DNA of 64,000 nt from Halobacteriales archaeon QS_6_71_20 (GTDB taxonomy: Archaea > Halobacteriota > Halobacteria > Halobacteriales > Haloferacaceae), in NCBI GenBank assembly GCA_003020945.1, contig PXRU01000019.1:1-64000 (forward strand), written 5' to 3'. The notes under the pieces are model-generated. The model saw only the letters and a program-made list of their open reading frames with translations, was not told the DNA's origin and did no database searches. Positions 23,926-32,423 of the stretch are shown in pieces. The translations under genes and the position numbers were made by a program. Positions within the stretch are counted from its first letter, which is position 1. Every line of letters begins with the position of its first letter.

Positions 23926-24987
23926 ATGTTCGACAGGACCCTGGCCGATGTCGGCCGTCGCGACTGGGCGGACGACGGCGACGGGGGGACCGCCCGGTTC
24001 GCGACGGTCGGCTGCGGCACCTACGCCCGCGACGTCTCGATCCCCGCGATGGCGGCCGGCGAGTACGCCGAGCCGACGGTCGTCGTCAGCGGCGACGCCG
24101 AGAAGCGCGCGGCCCTGACCGGGGAGTTCGGTGTGACCGCCCTCGACTACGACGAGTTCGAGGCGGGCGTGGCGACCGACGAGTACGACGCCGTCTACGT
24201 CGCGACGCCGAACCGGCTCCACCTCCCACACGCGGAGACGGCCGCGGGCCACGGCAAGGACGTGATCTGTGAGAAGCCGCTGGAGGCGACCGTCGACCGC
24301 GCCGAGTCGCTGGTCGCCGCCTGCGAGGACGCGGGCGTTCGCCTGATGACCGCCTACCGCATGCAGACGGACCCCGTGATGCGTCGACTCCGGGAGTTCG
24401 TCGCCGGCGGCGGCATCGGCGAACTCCGGCGGGCGACCGGCGATTTCACCTTCCCCGTCCTCGCCGGCGACGCGGGCCCCGAACAGTGGCGCCTCGACGG
24501 CCGCCTCGCGGGCGGGGGCGCGCTGTTCGACGTGGGGGTGTACCCGCTCAACACCGCGCGCTTCCTCTCGGGCGACGACCCCGTCGCGGTGTCGGCGACG
24601 ACCCGGTCGCCGGACCCCGCCTTCGACGAGGTGGAGCAGCACGCCGACGCCCGCGTCGAGTTCGACGGCTGGGTCGGCGGCTTCTCCGGCTCGTACACGG
24701 GACGGCCGAACACGCGACTGGAGCTGCTCGGCGCCGACGGCCGGATCGCCGTCCGGTCGGCGTTCGAGCCGGACGCCGACCGCGAGGTGGTCGTCGAGAC
24801 GCCCGAGGGGACGCTGGAGGCGACCGGGGCCGGCGCCGACGAGACGGTCGAGGAGTTCGACTACTTCGCGCACGCGACGGCGACCGGGGGAGCGATCGAC
24901 CCGGACGGACGCGACGGGCTGGTCGACGTGCGGACGCTCGCGGCCGCGCTGCGGTCGGCGGACGCCGGCGAGCGGGTCGAACTGTAG
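23926..24987 (+). CDS. gfo6: Gfo/Idh/MocA sugar dehydrogenase, Gfo6/D-xylose 1-dehydrogenase type
   Basis: NADP-dependent oxidation of an aldose at C1; in haloarchaea the closest characterised relative is D-xylose 1-dehydrogenase of the oxidative pentose pathway. The 353-aa chain has the Rossmann motif FATVGCGTYARDVSIPAMAAGEY at about residues 24-46, the family CEKPLEATVDRAE motif with the catalytic-site Lys, AYRMQTDPVMRRLREFV, and the C-terminal mixed sheet with GGALFDVGVYPLNTARFL. No other xylose-pathway gene is near, so the substrate is inferred from similarity only. Confidence 0.85.
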   Translation: MFDRTLADVGRRDWADDGDGGTARFATVGCGTYARDVSIPAMAAGEYAEPTVVVSGDAEKRAALTGEFGVTALDYDEFEAGVATDEYDAVYVATPNRLHLPHAETAAGHGKDVICEKPLEATVDRAESLVAACEDAGVRLMTAYRMQTDPVMRRLREFVAGGGIGELRRATGDFTFPVLAGDAGPEQWRLDGRLAGGGALFDVGVYPLNTARFLSGDDPVAVSATTRSPDPAFDEVEQHADARVEFDGWVGGFSGSYTGRPNTRLELLGADGRIAVRSAFEPDADREVVVETPEGTLEATGAGADETVEEFDYFAHATATGGAIDPDGRDGLVDVRTLAAALRSADAGERVEL

Positions 24988-25312
24988 CGGTCGGCCGGAA
25001 GGCTTCTCGCCGTCGAGAGGGGTCGCCGCGGGCGACCGGGTGTTCCCCCGCCGGTCCGGCGAGCGGGCGACGCCGGGCGTGGCGGGCGGGAGCCCGTCGC
25101 GATGTCCGAGTCGAAACGAGGTGTGGGGAGGCGGTGGTGCGCACGTCCGGCGCGATGGACCCCTGATCGCGGGGCGGACGTGCGCTGTCGCGTCGGGTGC
25201 GGCGGCGCGAATCCGTCGGTTCGCCAGCGTACGACGAGAAAAGCGTCGGTCCGCTGGCGGCTCTACGTATCGTCCTGACAGGGATAAAAGCACCGGGACG
25301 GAGCCGCGGTGA
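24988..25312. other. Intergenic region with an 8-bp inverted repeat
   Basis: No convincing gene. CGCCAGCG (25222-25229) and CGCTGGCG (25252-25259) form a perfect inverted repeat with a 22-nt loop, and GGATAAAAG at 25281-25289 is a TATA-like element that points to the start-less open frame beginning at 25313. Confidence 0.4.
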
Positions 25313-25609
25313 GAAGGGGGAGCGACGGAACAGTTAGTTCCCGAACGGGACAGTATCGGCATAGCTCGTCTCAGGGCCGAGTCGCTGGCCGGCGGCGCCG
25401 AGGACCTGCTGTCACGGCCGCGTCGCGTCGTCGACCACCGGCGACTCGGCGACCCCGGCGACTCGCTGGATGCGCCCGGGGCCGTCGGCCGACCGCTTCG
25501 CGTCGAGGAGGTCCCCCTCGTCCACGCGGACGTCGCGCCCGACGTGCGCGAGCGGCTCTCCCACCTGACGGACGGCGACGGCACCGTCTTCGTCCACTAC
25601 CTCGAGTAG
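25313..25609 (+). pseudogene. Protein-like open frame lacking a start codon
   Basis: Frame +2 from 25313 to TAG 25609 translates to a halophilic-looking chain ending GTVFVHYLE, with RVEEVPLVHADVAPDVRERL before it. It begins right after an in-frame TGA and contains no ATG, GTG or TTG before its last third. A TATA-like element stands at 25281. It overlaps the 3' end of the convergent nitrilase by 13 nt. It may be a gene whose 5' end was lost, or chance. No family recognised. Confidence 0.3.
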
Positions 25610-26415
25610 TCGCGCCGGTCGTCCAGCGCGGGGAACTCCTCGCGGACGGCCGCGACCCGCTCCGGGTCGAGGTCGGTGGTCACGAGCGCGGGCTCGTCGC
25701 CAGCGGACGCCACCGTTGTCCCCCACGGGTCGTACACGGCGGAGCGACCCACCAGCTCGGCCTCCTCGAACCGTCCCGAGCCGTTCGCCGTCGCCACGTA
25801 CGAGAGGTTCTCGATGGCCCGTGCCCGGGGGAGCGTCCGCCAGTGTTCGACCCGGGGGTACGGCCACGCGCTCGGGACGAGCACGAGGTTCGCGCCCTCC
25901 GCCGCGAGCCGCCGGAACTGTTCGGGGAAGCGCAGGTCGTAACACGTCGTCACCGCCACCCGAAAGCCCAGCAGGTCGACCACCGGAAGCGACTCTCCGG
26001 GGGTGAGCAGCCGGGTCTCGGCCGACTGGTAGCCGAACAGGTGGTGCTTCCGGTAGACGGCGCGGCGCTCGCCCTCCTCGTCGAACAGCACGGCCGCGTT
26101 GGCCAGCCCCTCCTCGGCGGGGACGGACGCGCCGTCTGCGGCGCTGGCCGCGAGGTCCTCGACGATCGACCCCGCCAGCAGCGCCACGCCGTGGTCGGCG
26201 GCCGCCTCGGCGACCCGCGCGAGCGTCGGTCCCGACAGCGGCTCGGCGCCGCGCTCGTACGCGTCGAACGCGAAGTAGCCGACGTTCCACAGCTCGGGGA
26301 GCACGACGAGGTCGGCGCCGCGCTCGGCCGCCCGGTCGACCGCCGCGAGCGCCCGCTCCAGGTTGCCGTCGCGGTCGGCGGCGCGCACCTCGATCTGGGC
26401 GAGTGCGAGCTTCAC
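25597..26415 (-). CDS. Carbon-nitrogen hydrolase (nitrilase superfamily)
   Basis: Amidase or nitrilase-type hydrolase, 272 aa. The catalytic triad is Glu41 (VVLPELW), Lys123 (VYRKHHLFGY) and Cys158 (TTCYDLRFPEQFR). The alpha-beta-beta-alpha sandwich order is intact. The sequence around Cys158 and the short length resemble the omega-amidase/deaminated glutathione amidase branch, but substrate is not determined. It follows the SRPBCC gene by 7 nt, so they are co-transcribed. Confidence 0.92.
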   Translation of the reverse strand: MKLALAQIEVRAADRDGNLERALAAVDRAAERGADLVVLPELWNVGYFAFDAYERGAEPLSGPTLARVAEAAADHGVALLAGSIVEDLAASAADGASVPAEEGLANAAVLFDEEGERRAVYRKHHLFGYQSAETRLLTPGESLPVVDLLGFRVAVTTCYDLRFPEQFRRLAAEGANLVLVPSAWPYPRVEHWRTLPRARAIENLSYVATANGSGRFEEAELVGRSAVYDPWGTTVASAGDEPALVTTDLDPERVAAVREEFPALDDRRDYSR

Positions 26416-26422
26416 GCGCGGA

Positions 26423-26851
26423 TCACTCGATCCCGAGGTCCCGACGCAGCGCCGCGTCGAGGTTGTCCAGTTCGTCGCCGAACTTCCGCTCGAAGAACGA
26501 CTCCACGCCCGGGACGCGGCCGTCGACGACGAACTCGTTGGCGAGGCGGGCGCGGCCCTCCTCCGTCTCCGAGACGGTGTGTTCGCCGGTGACCCGGAAC
26601 GCCCGCGACTTCCCCACGAACTCGACGTACTCCGGCGGGTCCTTCCGTACCTCCTCCGTCTCGACGGCGATCGTGGACCGGATCACCGGGACCGGCAGGC
26701 TGACGTGCCACGTCGCGGTCCTGTCGCCGGTCAGCTCGTACTCGTCGACGACGCTGATGGCGCCGGCCCGCTTCGCCGGGTCGGAGATGAACGCCCAGAC
26801 GTCCGCCGGGTCGGCGTCGAAGCCCAGTTCGCGGCGTACACGCACGGTCAT
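26423..26851 (-). CDS. SRPBCC (START-like) domain protein
   Basis: A 142-aa single-domain protein of the SRPBCC superfamily. The hallmark N-terminal pattern VRRELGFDADPADVWAFISDPAKRAG, the beta strands TWHVSLPVPVIRSTIAVETEEV, and the long C-terminal helix VESFFERKFGDELDNLDAALRRDLG are visible. Such proteins enclose hydrophobic ligands; ligand unknown. First gene of a two-gene unit with the nitrilase. Confidence 0.85.
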   Translation of the reverse strand: MTVRVRRELGFDADPADVWAFISDPAKRAGAISVVDEYELTGDRTATWHVSLPVPVIRSTIAVETEEVRKDPPEYVEFVGKSRAFRVTGEHTVSETEEGRARLANEFVVDGRVPGVESFFERKFGDELDNLDAALRRDLGIE

Positions 26852-27056
26852 CGGCTCTCCCTACGCCTTGGGGGCGAAAAAACGGGAGGGTTCGGCGTCC
26901 GGCTCGGAGCGGGACCGCGGCGGGCGTCCCGGCCCTCTCGCGCCCACCGGCGACCGGTGGACGGTCCGGCGTCCACGGGAGTTCGGGGTGTCGAGACGGC
27001 ATCGACGACTCCGGAGACGTCGGGAAGTCGAGGACGCATCGGCGACCCGGGAGTGT

Positions 27057-27168
27057 TCCGGGGATTCGGAGGGTCCGGAAACTCAGAGGAGTCTCGGAAA
27101 CTCAGGAGAGGTCCGGGAGTTCGGGGGAGTTCCGGGAACTCAGGAGAGCTCCGGAAACTCAGGAGAGT
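27057..27168 (-). repeat. Degenerate 17-20-nt tandem repeat over a gene 3' end
   Basis: Six head-to-tail units with core TCCGGAAACTCAGGAGAG on the plus strand (units at 27057, 27074, 27092, 27112, 27131 and 27150). The last unit carries the TGA stop of the HTH gene (27159-27161), so the array looks like repeated copying of that gene's 3' end into the downstream spacer. The frame of the unit is not conserved and I see no coding function. Confidence 0.8.
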
Positions 27169-27383
27169 TCCACACGCCACGTGGTGGACCGCGCGCGACC
27201 CCACTTCTCGATGTCGACCTCCTCGGCCTTCTCGGCGAGCGTCGGGAGGCGCGAGCCGACCTGCTTGGCGGAGAGCCCGATCGCCTCCGCGATGTTTTTC
27301 GCGCGGAAGTACTCCTCCCCCCGGGAAACGCTGTCGCGCAGGTACGCGAGGATGCGTTTCTCCTCGTCGGTGTACTCGCTCAT
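27159..27383 (-). CDS. Small winged-HTH protein, 74 aa
   Basis: Starts at ATG 27383 with a TTAAG element about 30 nt upstream on the reverse strand. The chain is a single winged helix: DEEKRILAYLRDSVSRGEEYF, RAKNIAEAIGL, SAKQVGSRLPTLAEKAEEV (recognition helix) and wing IEKWGRARSTTWRVELS. It matches a haloarchaeal family of short DNA-binding proteins of unknown role. Its 3' end is the source of a tandem repeat array. Upstream lies a small membrane protein with its own promoter. Confidence 0.8.
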   Translation of the reverse strand: MSEYTDEEKRILAYLRDSVSRGEEYFRAKNIAEAIGLSAKQVGSRLPTLAEKAEEVDIEKWGRARSTTWRVELS

Positions 27384-27454
27384 TCGTTCACGCGAACGTA
27401 CGGTCCGTGCCGTCTTAACGCTTCCCTCGGCGGGTCCGGCCCTCGACGGGCGAG

Positions 27455-27640
27455 CTAAGAGTCGTACACCTGCACCGCGACAACCGACAGCGTCGCAGCG
27501 ACCATCGCGACCGCGAACCCCCACGCCATCGCCGACTGGGACCCGCCGACGAGCATGAACCCCGCGCCGACGGCCGCGAGCGCGGCGAACACCAGCGCGA
27601 GCCCGACCGACATGTCGCTTTCGACCGTCTCAGTTGCCAT
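27455..27640 (-). CDS. Small two-helix membrane protein, 61 aa
   Basis: Short acidic N-terminus (MATETVESD) followed by two hydrophobic segments at about residues 11-32 and 38-58, with a GG-S turn between. A TTAGG element 25 nt upstream of ATG 27640 supports transcription. Conserved haloarchaeal membrane protein by appearance; no function can be given. Confidence 0.75.
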   Translation of the reverse strand: MATETVESDMSVGLALVFAALAAVGAGFMLVGGSQSAMAWGFAVAMVAATLSVVAVQVYDS

Positions 27641-27711
27641 GTTGGAGGCTCCGACGGAACGTACCTAACGCTTGCGAAAGCGCCGACCGTCGCTCGCGCC
27701 GGTGCGGTCCG

Positions 27712-27718
27712 TTTTAAT
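27712..27718 (+). promoter_or_regulatory. TATA box of the LEA/WHy gene
   Basis: TTTTAAT, 25-31 nt upstream of ATG 27743. Confidence 0.55.
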
Positions 27719-27742
27719 CCCCCTGGGAACAACGGGGGCGCA

Positions 27743-28915
27743 ATGAGGAGCGCGAGGACGGACGCGACAGGGAACGGGGACGATCGCGGACTGTCGACGG
27801 TTCGGACGCTCGTGGTCGCAGTCGTCGTGATGGCGGCCGCCGTCGGGGGCGCGTTCGCGCTCGGCGTCGTGGGCGCGCCGTCGGTCGTCGGGATCGAGAA
27901 CCGCTTCGGCGAGGTGACCGACGAGACGACCGTCATCGAGAGCGAACTGGTGGTGAACAACCCGAACCCCGTCGGCGTCACGCTCGGGGGGCTCACCGCC
28001 GAGTACGGCATCACGATGAACGGGATCGCGATGGCCGACGGCACGAAGGAGGGGGTCGAGGTCGACACGGGCAACAGCTCGATCCCGCTGACGACGGAGC
28101 TGGACAACGAGCGGATCCCCGCGTGGTGGGTGAGTCACATCGAGAACGACGAACACACCGAGCTCCGGGTGAACGCCGACGTGCACTCCTCGCTCATCGA
28201 CCGGGAGTTCTCGACGGCCGTGACCCGCGACGTGAACACCTCGATCATCGAGGCGTTCCGCACGAGCGAGCCGAAGCCGCTGAACGCGGAGGCGCCGGTC
28301 GTCTCCGACCCCGTGCTGTACCTCAACCGCACGGAGGCCGACTGGGGGGCCGTCGACAACGAGACGACCGAGGTCGAGATGACGCTGTACCTCCACAACC
28401 CCAAGTCGTACCCGATCACGATCTCGGAGATCGGCTACGACATCCGGATGAACAACATCAGCATGGGCAGCGGCGAGGCGGGCCGGACGACGACGATCCC
28501 GCCCGGGGAGACGGTGCCGGTCGAGGCGACGACGGAGATCCGCACCCAGCGGCTCGACGACTGGTGGGTGTCGCATCTCCAGCGGAACCAGGTGACGAAC
28601 CTCACGATGCCGTTCTACCTCGTCGTCGACCTTTCTGAGGGCGGCGCGGGCGAGCAACGGATCGAGCTCGACGGCTACCAGCGGACGGTCGAGACCGACG
28701 TGTTCGGGAGCAAGAACGACGCCGCCGGCGACGGGGGAGACGCCGCGGGCGACTCCGACGGCTCCGGAGACGCCGACGGCTCCGGGAGCGAGGACACGGC
28801 GACGCCGAGCGACACGACGACCGACGACGGGACGAGGACGCCGACCCCCACCGCGACGCCGACGGGCACTCCCGAGAACGGGACGACCACCGACGACGGC
28901 GGCGTCTTGGGGTGA
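27743..28915 (+). CDS. Membrane-anchored protein with two LEA14/WHy-like domains
   Basis: A 390-aa protein with an N-terminal cytoplasmic stub, a membrane anchor at about residues 22-44, and an outside portion. Two copies of a water-stress/LEA14-like beta domain follow: copy 1 about 55-170 (ESELVVNNPNPVGVTLGGLTAEYGITMNG, then RIPAWWVSHIENDEHTELRV) and copy 2 about 190-312 (VEMTLYLHNPKSYPITISEIGYDIRMNN, then RLDDWWVSHLQRNQVTNL). The shared WWVSH motif marks the repeat. The C-terminal 70 residues are Asp/Gly/Thr/Pro-rich with potential glycosylation sites. LEA14 proteins protect against desiccation; role here inferred. Confidence 0.85.
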   Translation: MRSARTDATGNGDDRGLSTVRTLVVAVVVMAAAVGGAFALGVVGAPSVVGIENRFGEVTDETTVIESELVVNNPNPVGVTLGGLTAEYGITMNGIAMADGTKEGVEVDTGNSSIPLTTELDNERIPAWWVSHIENDEHTELRVNADVHSSLIDREFSTAVTRDVNTSIIEAFRTSEPKPLNAEAPVVSDPVLYLNRTEADWGAVDNETTEVEMTLYLHNPKSYPITISEIGYDIRMNNISMGSGEAGRTTTIPPGETVPVEATTEIRTQRLDDWWVSHLQRNQVTNLTMPFYLVVDLSEGGAGEQRIELDGYQRTVETDVFGSKNDAAGDGGDAAGDSDGSGDADGSGSEDTATPSDTTTDDGTRTPTPTATPTGTPENGTTTDDGGVLG

Positions 28916-28924
28916 GTTCGCCGG

Positions 28925-29956
28925 CTACACGATCGTCACGAACTCGTTCTCCCGGTTGAGCGCGAGGTTCGCGGACACCTCCCCGATCCGCATGGCGTAC
29001 TGGGCGGTCTCCTGCAGGCTGACGAGCACCTCACGCACCTGCAGCAACTGCGCGTTGGACATCTCCGGCAGGTCGGTGAGGATCTCCGCCTCGCGGTCCT
29101 TCAGCCTGCGGAACAGGTGCTTCACCTCGATGGTGAGCGCGTAATCGCGCGTGACGGCGGCCTCGACGGCCATCTCGGTGACCTCGTTCACCTGGTCGGT
29201 GAAATCGCGGATGCGCCGCATCGTCGTGTCGTCGACGTCGAGGGTGTTGCCCTCGGCCTCCATGGCGATGTCGGCGATGTCCTCGGCGTTGTCCGCGATC
29301 AGTTCGAGGTTCTTCGCGATCGAGCGGTAGCCGATCAGCGGGAACCCGGAGTCGAGGTCCACCGCGCGCGCGAGGTTGGGGTTCTGATACGCCGTGAAGA
29401 TGAGCCGCAGCAGCAGCACGAAGATCTTGTTCGCCTGGCGCTCGCGATTGAGCGCCCGCTGTGCGAGGTCCGGGTTGCCGTGCGCGAGCGCCTTCACCGC
29501 CTCCCCCCGCATCGTGGAGCCGGTGTTCTCCAGGCGTTCCAGGAGATTGTCGAGCGTGAAGTCCTCCGGGTCGACCGAACAGCGGATGGCGATGTTCTCG
29601 GGGGTCTCCTCGATGACGCCCAGCCCCATCAGCTGCGTCTCCGCCTTGTACACGGCGTTGATGTGGTCGGAGCCGAGCGCGCCCTCCTCGGTGGTGATGT
29701 TGATGACGCGCCGGCCGAGCACGTACTGCGCGAGGATCGCCCGTTCCAAGGCGTCGGCGTCGAGGTTGTCGGCGTGCAGCGTCGCCTCGGCGTCCTCGGT
29801 GCTCGCGGACTCCGGCAGCACCGTCAGTGTCCCCTTACCGCCCATCCGCAGCGACACCTCGTCGCCCTTCTCGACGTGTTGTTCCTTCGCCCACTCCGCC
29901 GGCAGTGTCATCGCCAGCGTCGAGGGGCCAAGCCGCTGGACCTTCCGGGTTTCCAT
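28925..29956 (-). CDS. AbrB-PhoU phosphate-uptake regulator
   Basis: A 343-aa archaeal PhoU-type protein. Residues 1-48 are a SpoVT/AbrB-like DNA-binding swapped-hairpin (ETRKVQRLGPSTLAMTLPAEWAKEQHVEKGDEV). Residues 110-340 are helical bundles of PhoU repeats with conserved acidic metal-binding pattern (LELIADNAEDIADIAMEAEGNTL, EVKHLFRRLKDREAEIL). PhoU links phosphate transport to regulation; the AbrB fusion suggests direct DNA binding in archaea. No pst genes are in the window. Convergent with the LEA gene at 9 nt. Confidence 0.92.
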   Translation of the reverse strand: METRKVQRLGPSTLAMTLPAEWAKEQHVEKGDEVSLRMGGKGTLTVLPESASTEDAEATLHADNLDADALERAILAQYVLGRRVINITTEEGALGSDHINAVYKAETQLMGLGVIEETPENIAIRCSVDPEDFTLDNLLERLENTGSTMRGEAVKALAHGNPDLAQRALNRERQANKIFVLLLRLIFTAYQNPNLARAVDLDSGFPLIGYRSIAKNLELIADNAEDIADIAMEAEGNTLDVDDTTMRRIRDFTDQVNEVTEMAVEAAVTRDYALTIEVKHLFRRLKDREAEILTDLPEMSNAQLLQVREVLVSLQETAQYAMRIGEVSANLALNRENEFVTIV

Positions 29957-30079
29957 GCTGCACCGGATGCACCATACGGCCTTAGCCTTACCCCCATGAC
30001 CCTAATACTCGCCAGCAAATATGAAAGGTCACCCGAGGACGCAGGCAACTCGGCCCCGTCGCGGTCGGGCTCGACGCTC

Positions 30080-31153
30080 TCAGACGACCTTCATCATCCG
30101 GCGCTCGAAGCGACCGACGCGCACCTTCATCCAGCCCCGGAGCGCCTCGTCCAACTCGGGGTCGTCGGTGTCGACGCGCAGCACCCGGAGGTCGTCGAGT
30201 TTGTCGCGAGAGGCGACGATCTCCAGCTCGCACTCGCGGATCACCGCCGGCGAGAGCTGGGGGTTGCCGCGGCCGAAGACGAACCCCTGGCCGCCGATGG
30301 GCGTGACGACGATAGCGTTGTCCGCGCCCAGCGACGCCAGGATCTCCGACTCGGCGGCGTCGCGTGCCAGCACCCCGCCGTCGCGATAGATGTCGACCCC
30401 GATGGGCGACCCCTCGAACCCCAGCGTCGCCTTCACCTCGCCGACGGTCGACCCCGGGCCGAGCACCCACGTCGTCTCCGGGCGGGCGCGCACATCGTCG
30501 GCGACGCCGGCCGCCAGCGACTCGACGGTGCCGCTGCCGGTCTGTTTGCCCGACTGGAGCGCCTCGGCGACGGGGACGTGCGCCACCGCCCGCAGTTCCG
30601 GGTGGACCTCCCCCGCGCGGTAGTCGTCCTCGTCGATGTCCATCACCTCCCGTCGCTCGGCGCGCTCGAACGTCGCGGCGACGGCGGCGGCGTCCTCCGG
30701 CGAGACGCCGAACACCGACGAGTACACCTTCACGCCCGCGGGCACGCCTAGCATCGGCGTGTCGGTCCCCGCCAGCGCCTCGGCCACATCGGCGGCGGTG
30801 CCGTCGCCGCCGACGAACAGGACGAGGTCGACGCCGGCGTCGCGGAACGCCGCGACGGCCCGGCGGGTGTCGGCGGCGACGGTCGCCGTGCCGTCGCCGC
30901 CCTCGGGGTCGCCCGGCACCTCGGGGTCGAAGCCGGCCCCGCGGGCGAGGCTTGCACCCATCGGGTCGCCCCACGCGAGCAGGTCGGCGTCGGGGGCGCG
31001 CTCGGCGAGCGCGTCGAGGGCGCGACGGGCGCGGTCGGGAGCGCGCGGCTCCGCGCCGCGGGCGCGCGCCTCCTCGACCTTCCCGTCGGTACCCTTCAGC
31101 CCGACCCGGCCGCCCATCCCGGCGACGGGGTTGAGGAGGAAGCCGACTCGCAT
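30080..31153 (-). CDS. ATP-NAD kinase-like protein
   Basis: A 357-aa member of the NAD kinase/diacylglycerol kinase superfamily of the AcoX-like type. The N-terminal strand RVGFLLNPVAGMGGRVG (residues 2-18) and the nucleotide motif FVGGDGTAADVAEAL (GGDGT at 115-119) are present, as is the second sheet with IVVTPIGGQGFVFGRGNPQLSP. ATG 31153 gives the NPxAG motif at the very start as in relatives; upstream frame is unlike the family. It likely phosphorylates a dinucleotide or lipid-like substrate, but the exact acceptor is unknown. Confidence 0.85.
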   Translation of the reverse strand: MRVGFLLNPVAGMGGRVGLKGTDGKVEEARARGAEPRAPDRARRALDALAERAPDADLLAWGDPMGASLARGAGFDPEVPGDPEGGDGTATVAADTRRAVAAFRDAGVDLVLFVGGDGTAADVAEALAGTDTPMLGVPAGVKVYSSVFGVSPEDAAAVAATFERAERREVMDIDEDDYRAGEVHPELRAVAHVPVAEALQSGKQTGSGTVESLAAGVADDVRARPETTWVLGPGSTVGEVKATLGFEGSPIGVDIYRDGGVLARDAAESEILASLGADNAIVVTPIGGQGFVFGRGNPQLSPAVIRECELEIVASRDKLDDLRVLRVDTDDPELDEALRGWMKVRVGRFERRMMKVV

Positions 31154-31254
31154 ACCCGATCCGGGGAACGCACACGGCAAAAGGTCGCCGACTCCCCGGA
31201 ACCGGACCGGAACTACGGACGCGGAAGGTGTCGTATCGGACGGCCGGTCCCGGC

Positions 31255-31707
31255 TTACAGCAGGCCCAGGTCCAGCGCGTACGGCCACGGCACGGAGGTG
31301 AGACCGAGGAGCGCGGTCGCGCCGCCGGCCATGACGGCGTTCTTGAGGAAGGCGGTCATCTCGTCTCGCTGCTGGTCCTCGGGCACCGCCCAGAAGTCGT
31401 GGAAGACGACCGCGGACACGAACAGGAACGTCGCGAGCGCGCCGGCCGCGAGCGTCACGAACGCGCCGGCGGCGATCCCGAGACCGCCGAACGCCAGCAG
31501 GCCGCCGGAGAACAGGACGCCGAACCGGGGCGCCGGCAGCCCCTTCGCCTCGGCGTACCCCGCCATCGCGTCGGTCTGCATGAAGTGGTTCAGTCCCATG
31601 AACGCGAGGACGAAGCCGAACAGCAGGCGACCGAGGAGGAACGCCTCGGCGGCGCCGGCGGAGTCGAACAGGTCCGACGCACCCTGAAGCAGGAGTGTCT
31701 CCGACAT
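31255..31707 (-). CDS. DoxX family membrane protein
   Basis: A 150-aa four-helix membrane protein. DoxX hallmarks: LGRLLFGFVLAFMGLNHFMQTDAMAGYAEAKGLP near residues 26-60, two central helices, and FHDFWAVPEDQQRDEMTAFLKNAVMAGG near residues 101-128. In some archaea DoxX-like subunits belong to a thiosulfate:quinone oxidoreductase; most stand-alone members are uncharacterised. A TATA box lies 26 nt upstream of the start. Confidence 0.9.
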   Translation of the reverse strand: MSETLLLQGASDLFDSAGAAEAFLLGRLLFGFVLAFMGLNHFMQTDAMAGYAEAKGLPAPRFGVLFSGGLLAFGGLGIAAGAFVTLAAGALATFLFVSAVVFHDFWAVPEDQQRDEMTAFLKNAVMAGGATALLGLTSVPWPYALDLGLL

Positions 31708-31731
31708 CGCCTGTCCGTACGACCTCCGGAC

Positions 31732-31741
31732 AATTATAATT
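31732..31741 (-). promoter_or_regulatory. Palindromic AT-rich TATA element of doxX
   Basis: AATTATAATT is a perfect 10-bp palindrome 25 nt upstream of the DoxX start, the only such AT block within hundreds of bases. It is positioned as the doxX TATA box; being symmetric, it could also fire rightward. Confidence 0.55.
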
Positions 31742-31936
31742 TTGCTGATACTAATGCCACCGGGTTACGTCCGTGTCACCGACGACGAAGGGCCGTATGG
31801 TAACGGAACGCGCGGCCGGACAGGTTGATCGCTCCTCGAACTATCGCCGAACGGACTGAAACATCCGGCCGTCCGCTCGGGCGTCGCATCCGCCGGGAGC
31901 GACGGAGGTTTGTCCGAGCGACCCCTCCGTTCGGGT

Positions 31937-32377
31937 ATGTACACTGGGCGGACGGAGCAGCCGTGTTGCCTCTGTGGGTCCGAGGAGACGACCGCCCGGA
32001 TCGACATCCCGCCGCGGGCCGTCCAACTGATGAAGAACTCCGCGCCGATCGCCTGGCGCGACATCGTCGGGGAGGTGTCGATCCACTTCTGTGCCGCCGA
32101 CTGGGAGACGGTGACGGACCTGGTCGTGAACCTCGGGCTGAACCCGCTGTCGCGGTGCAACGTCGCGCGCGCCTCTTTCGACCTCCGGGCGGACTTCGAG
32201 GCGCTGCTGAACGACACGAAGGCGGAGCCGGACCAGACGGAGCTGGAGCGACGGATGCTGGCGGCCGCCGACGAGACGCTGGCGAACGCGGACGACCCGA
32301 TGACCGAGGAGCGCGACGTGGTGGAGGCGCGCGTCGTCGTCGACGCGCTCGCGGAACTGGGAGTCGCTTCGGCCTGA
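31937..32377 (+). CDS. Haloarchaeal protein with Cys cluster, 146 aa
   Basis: Starts at ATG 31937; an in-frame TTG lies nine codons upstream. Residues 10-13 carry CCLC followed by GSEETTARIDIPP, and HFCAADWETVTDLV follows near residue 55, together a possible zinc site. A third segment, PLSRCNVARASFDLRADFEALLND, leads into acidic helices to the C-terminus. Family unknown to me. It precedes the DICT gene by 46 nt, but that gene has a strong TATA box of its own. Confidence 0.75.
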   Translation: MYTGRTEQPCCLCGSEETTARIDIPPRAVQLMKNSAPIAWRDIVGEVSIHFCAADWETVTDLVVNLGLNPLSRCNVARASFDLRADFEALLNDTKAEPDQTELERRMLAAADETLANADDPMTEERDVVEARVVVDALAELGVASA

Positions 32378-32388
32378 CGGTGGAAGGC

Positions 32389-32396
32389 TTTTATAG
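32389..32396 (+). promoter_or_regulatory. TATA box of the DICT gene
   Basis: TTTTATAG, 28-35 nt upstream of ATG 32424, immediately after the preceding gene's stop. Confidence 0.6.
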
Positions 32397-32423
32397 GTAC
32401 CCGTCGTACTCCGAACAACTCAG

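Noticed and set aside
25040-25312. Plus-strand open frame in the spacer after gfo6
   Set aside because: Translation is Arg/Gly-rich with no acidic bias, and it has no promoter at a suitable distance.
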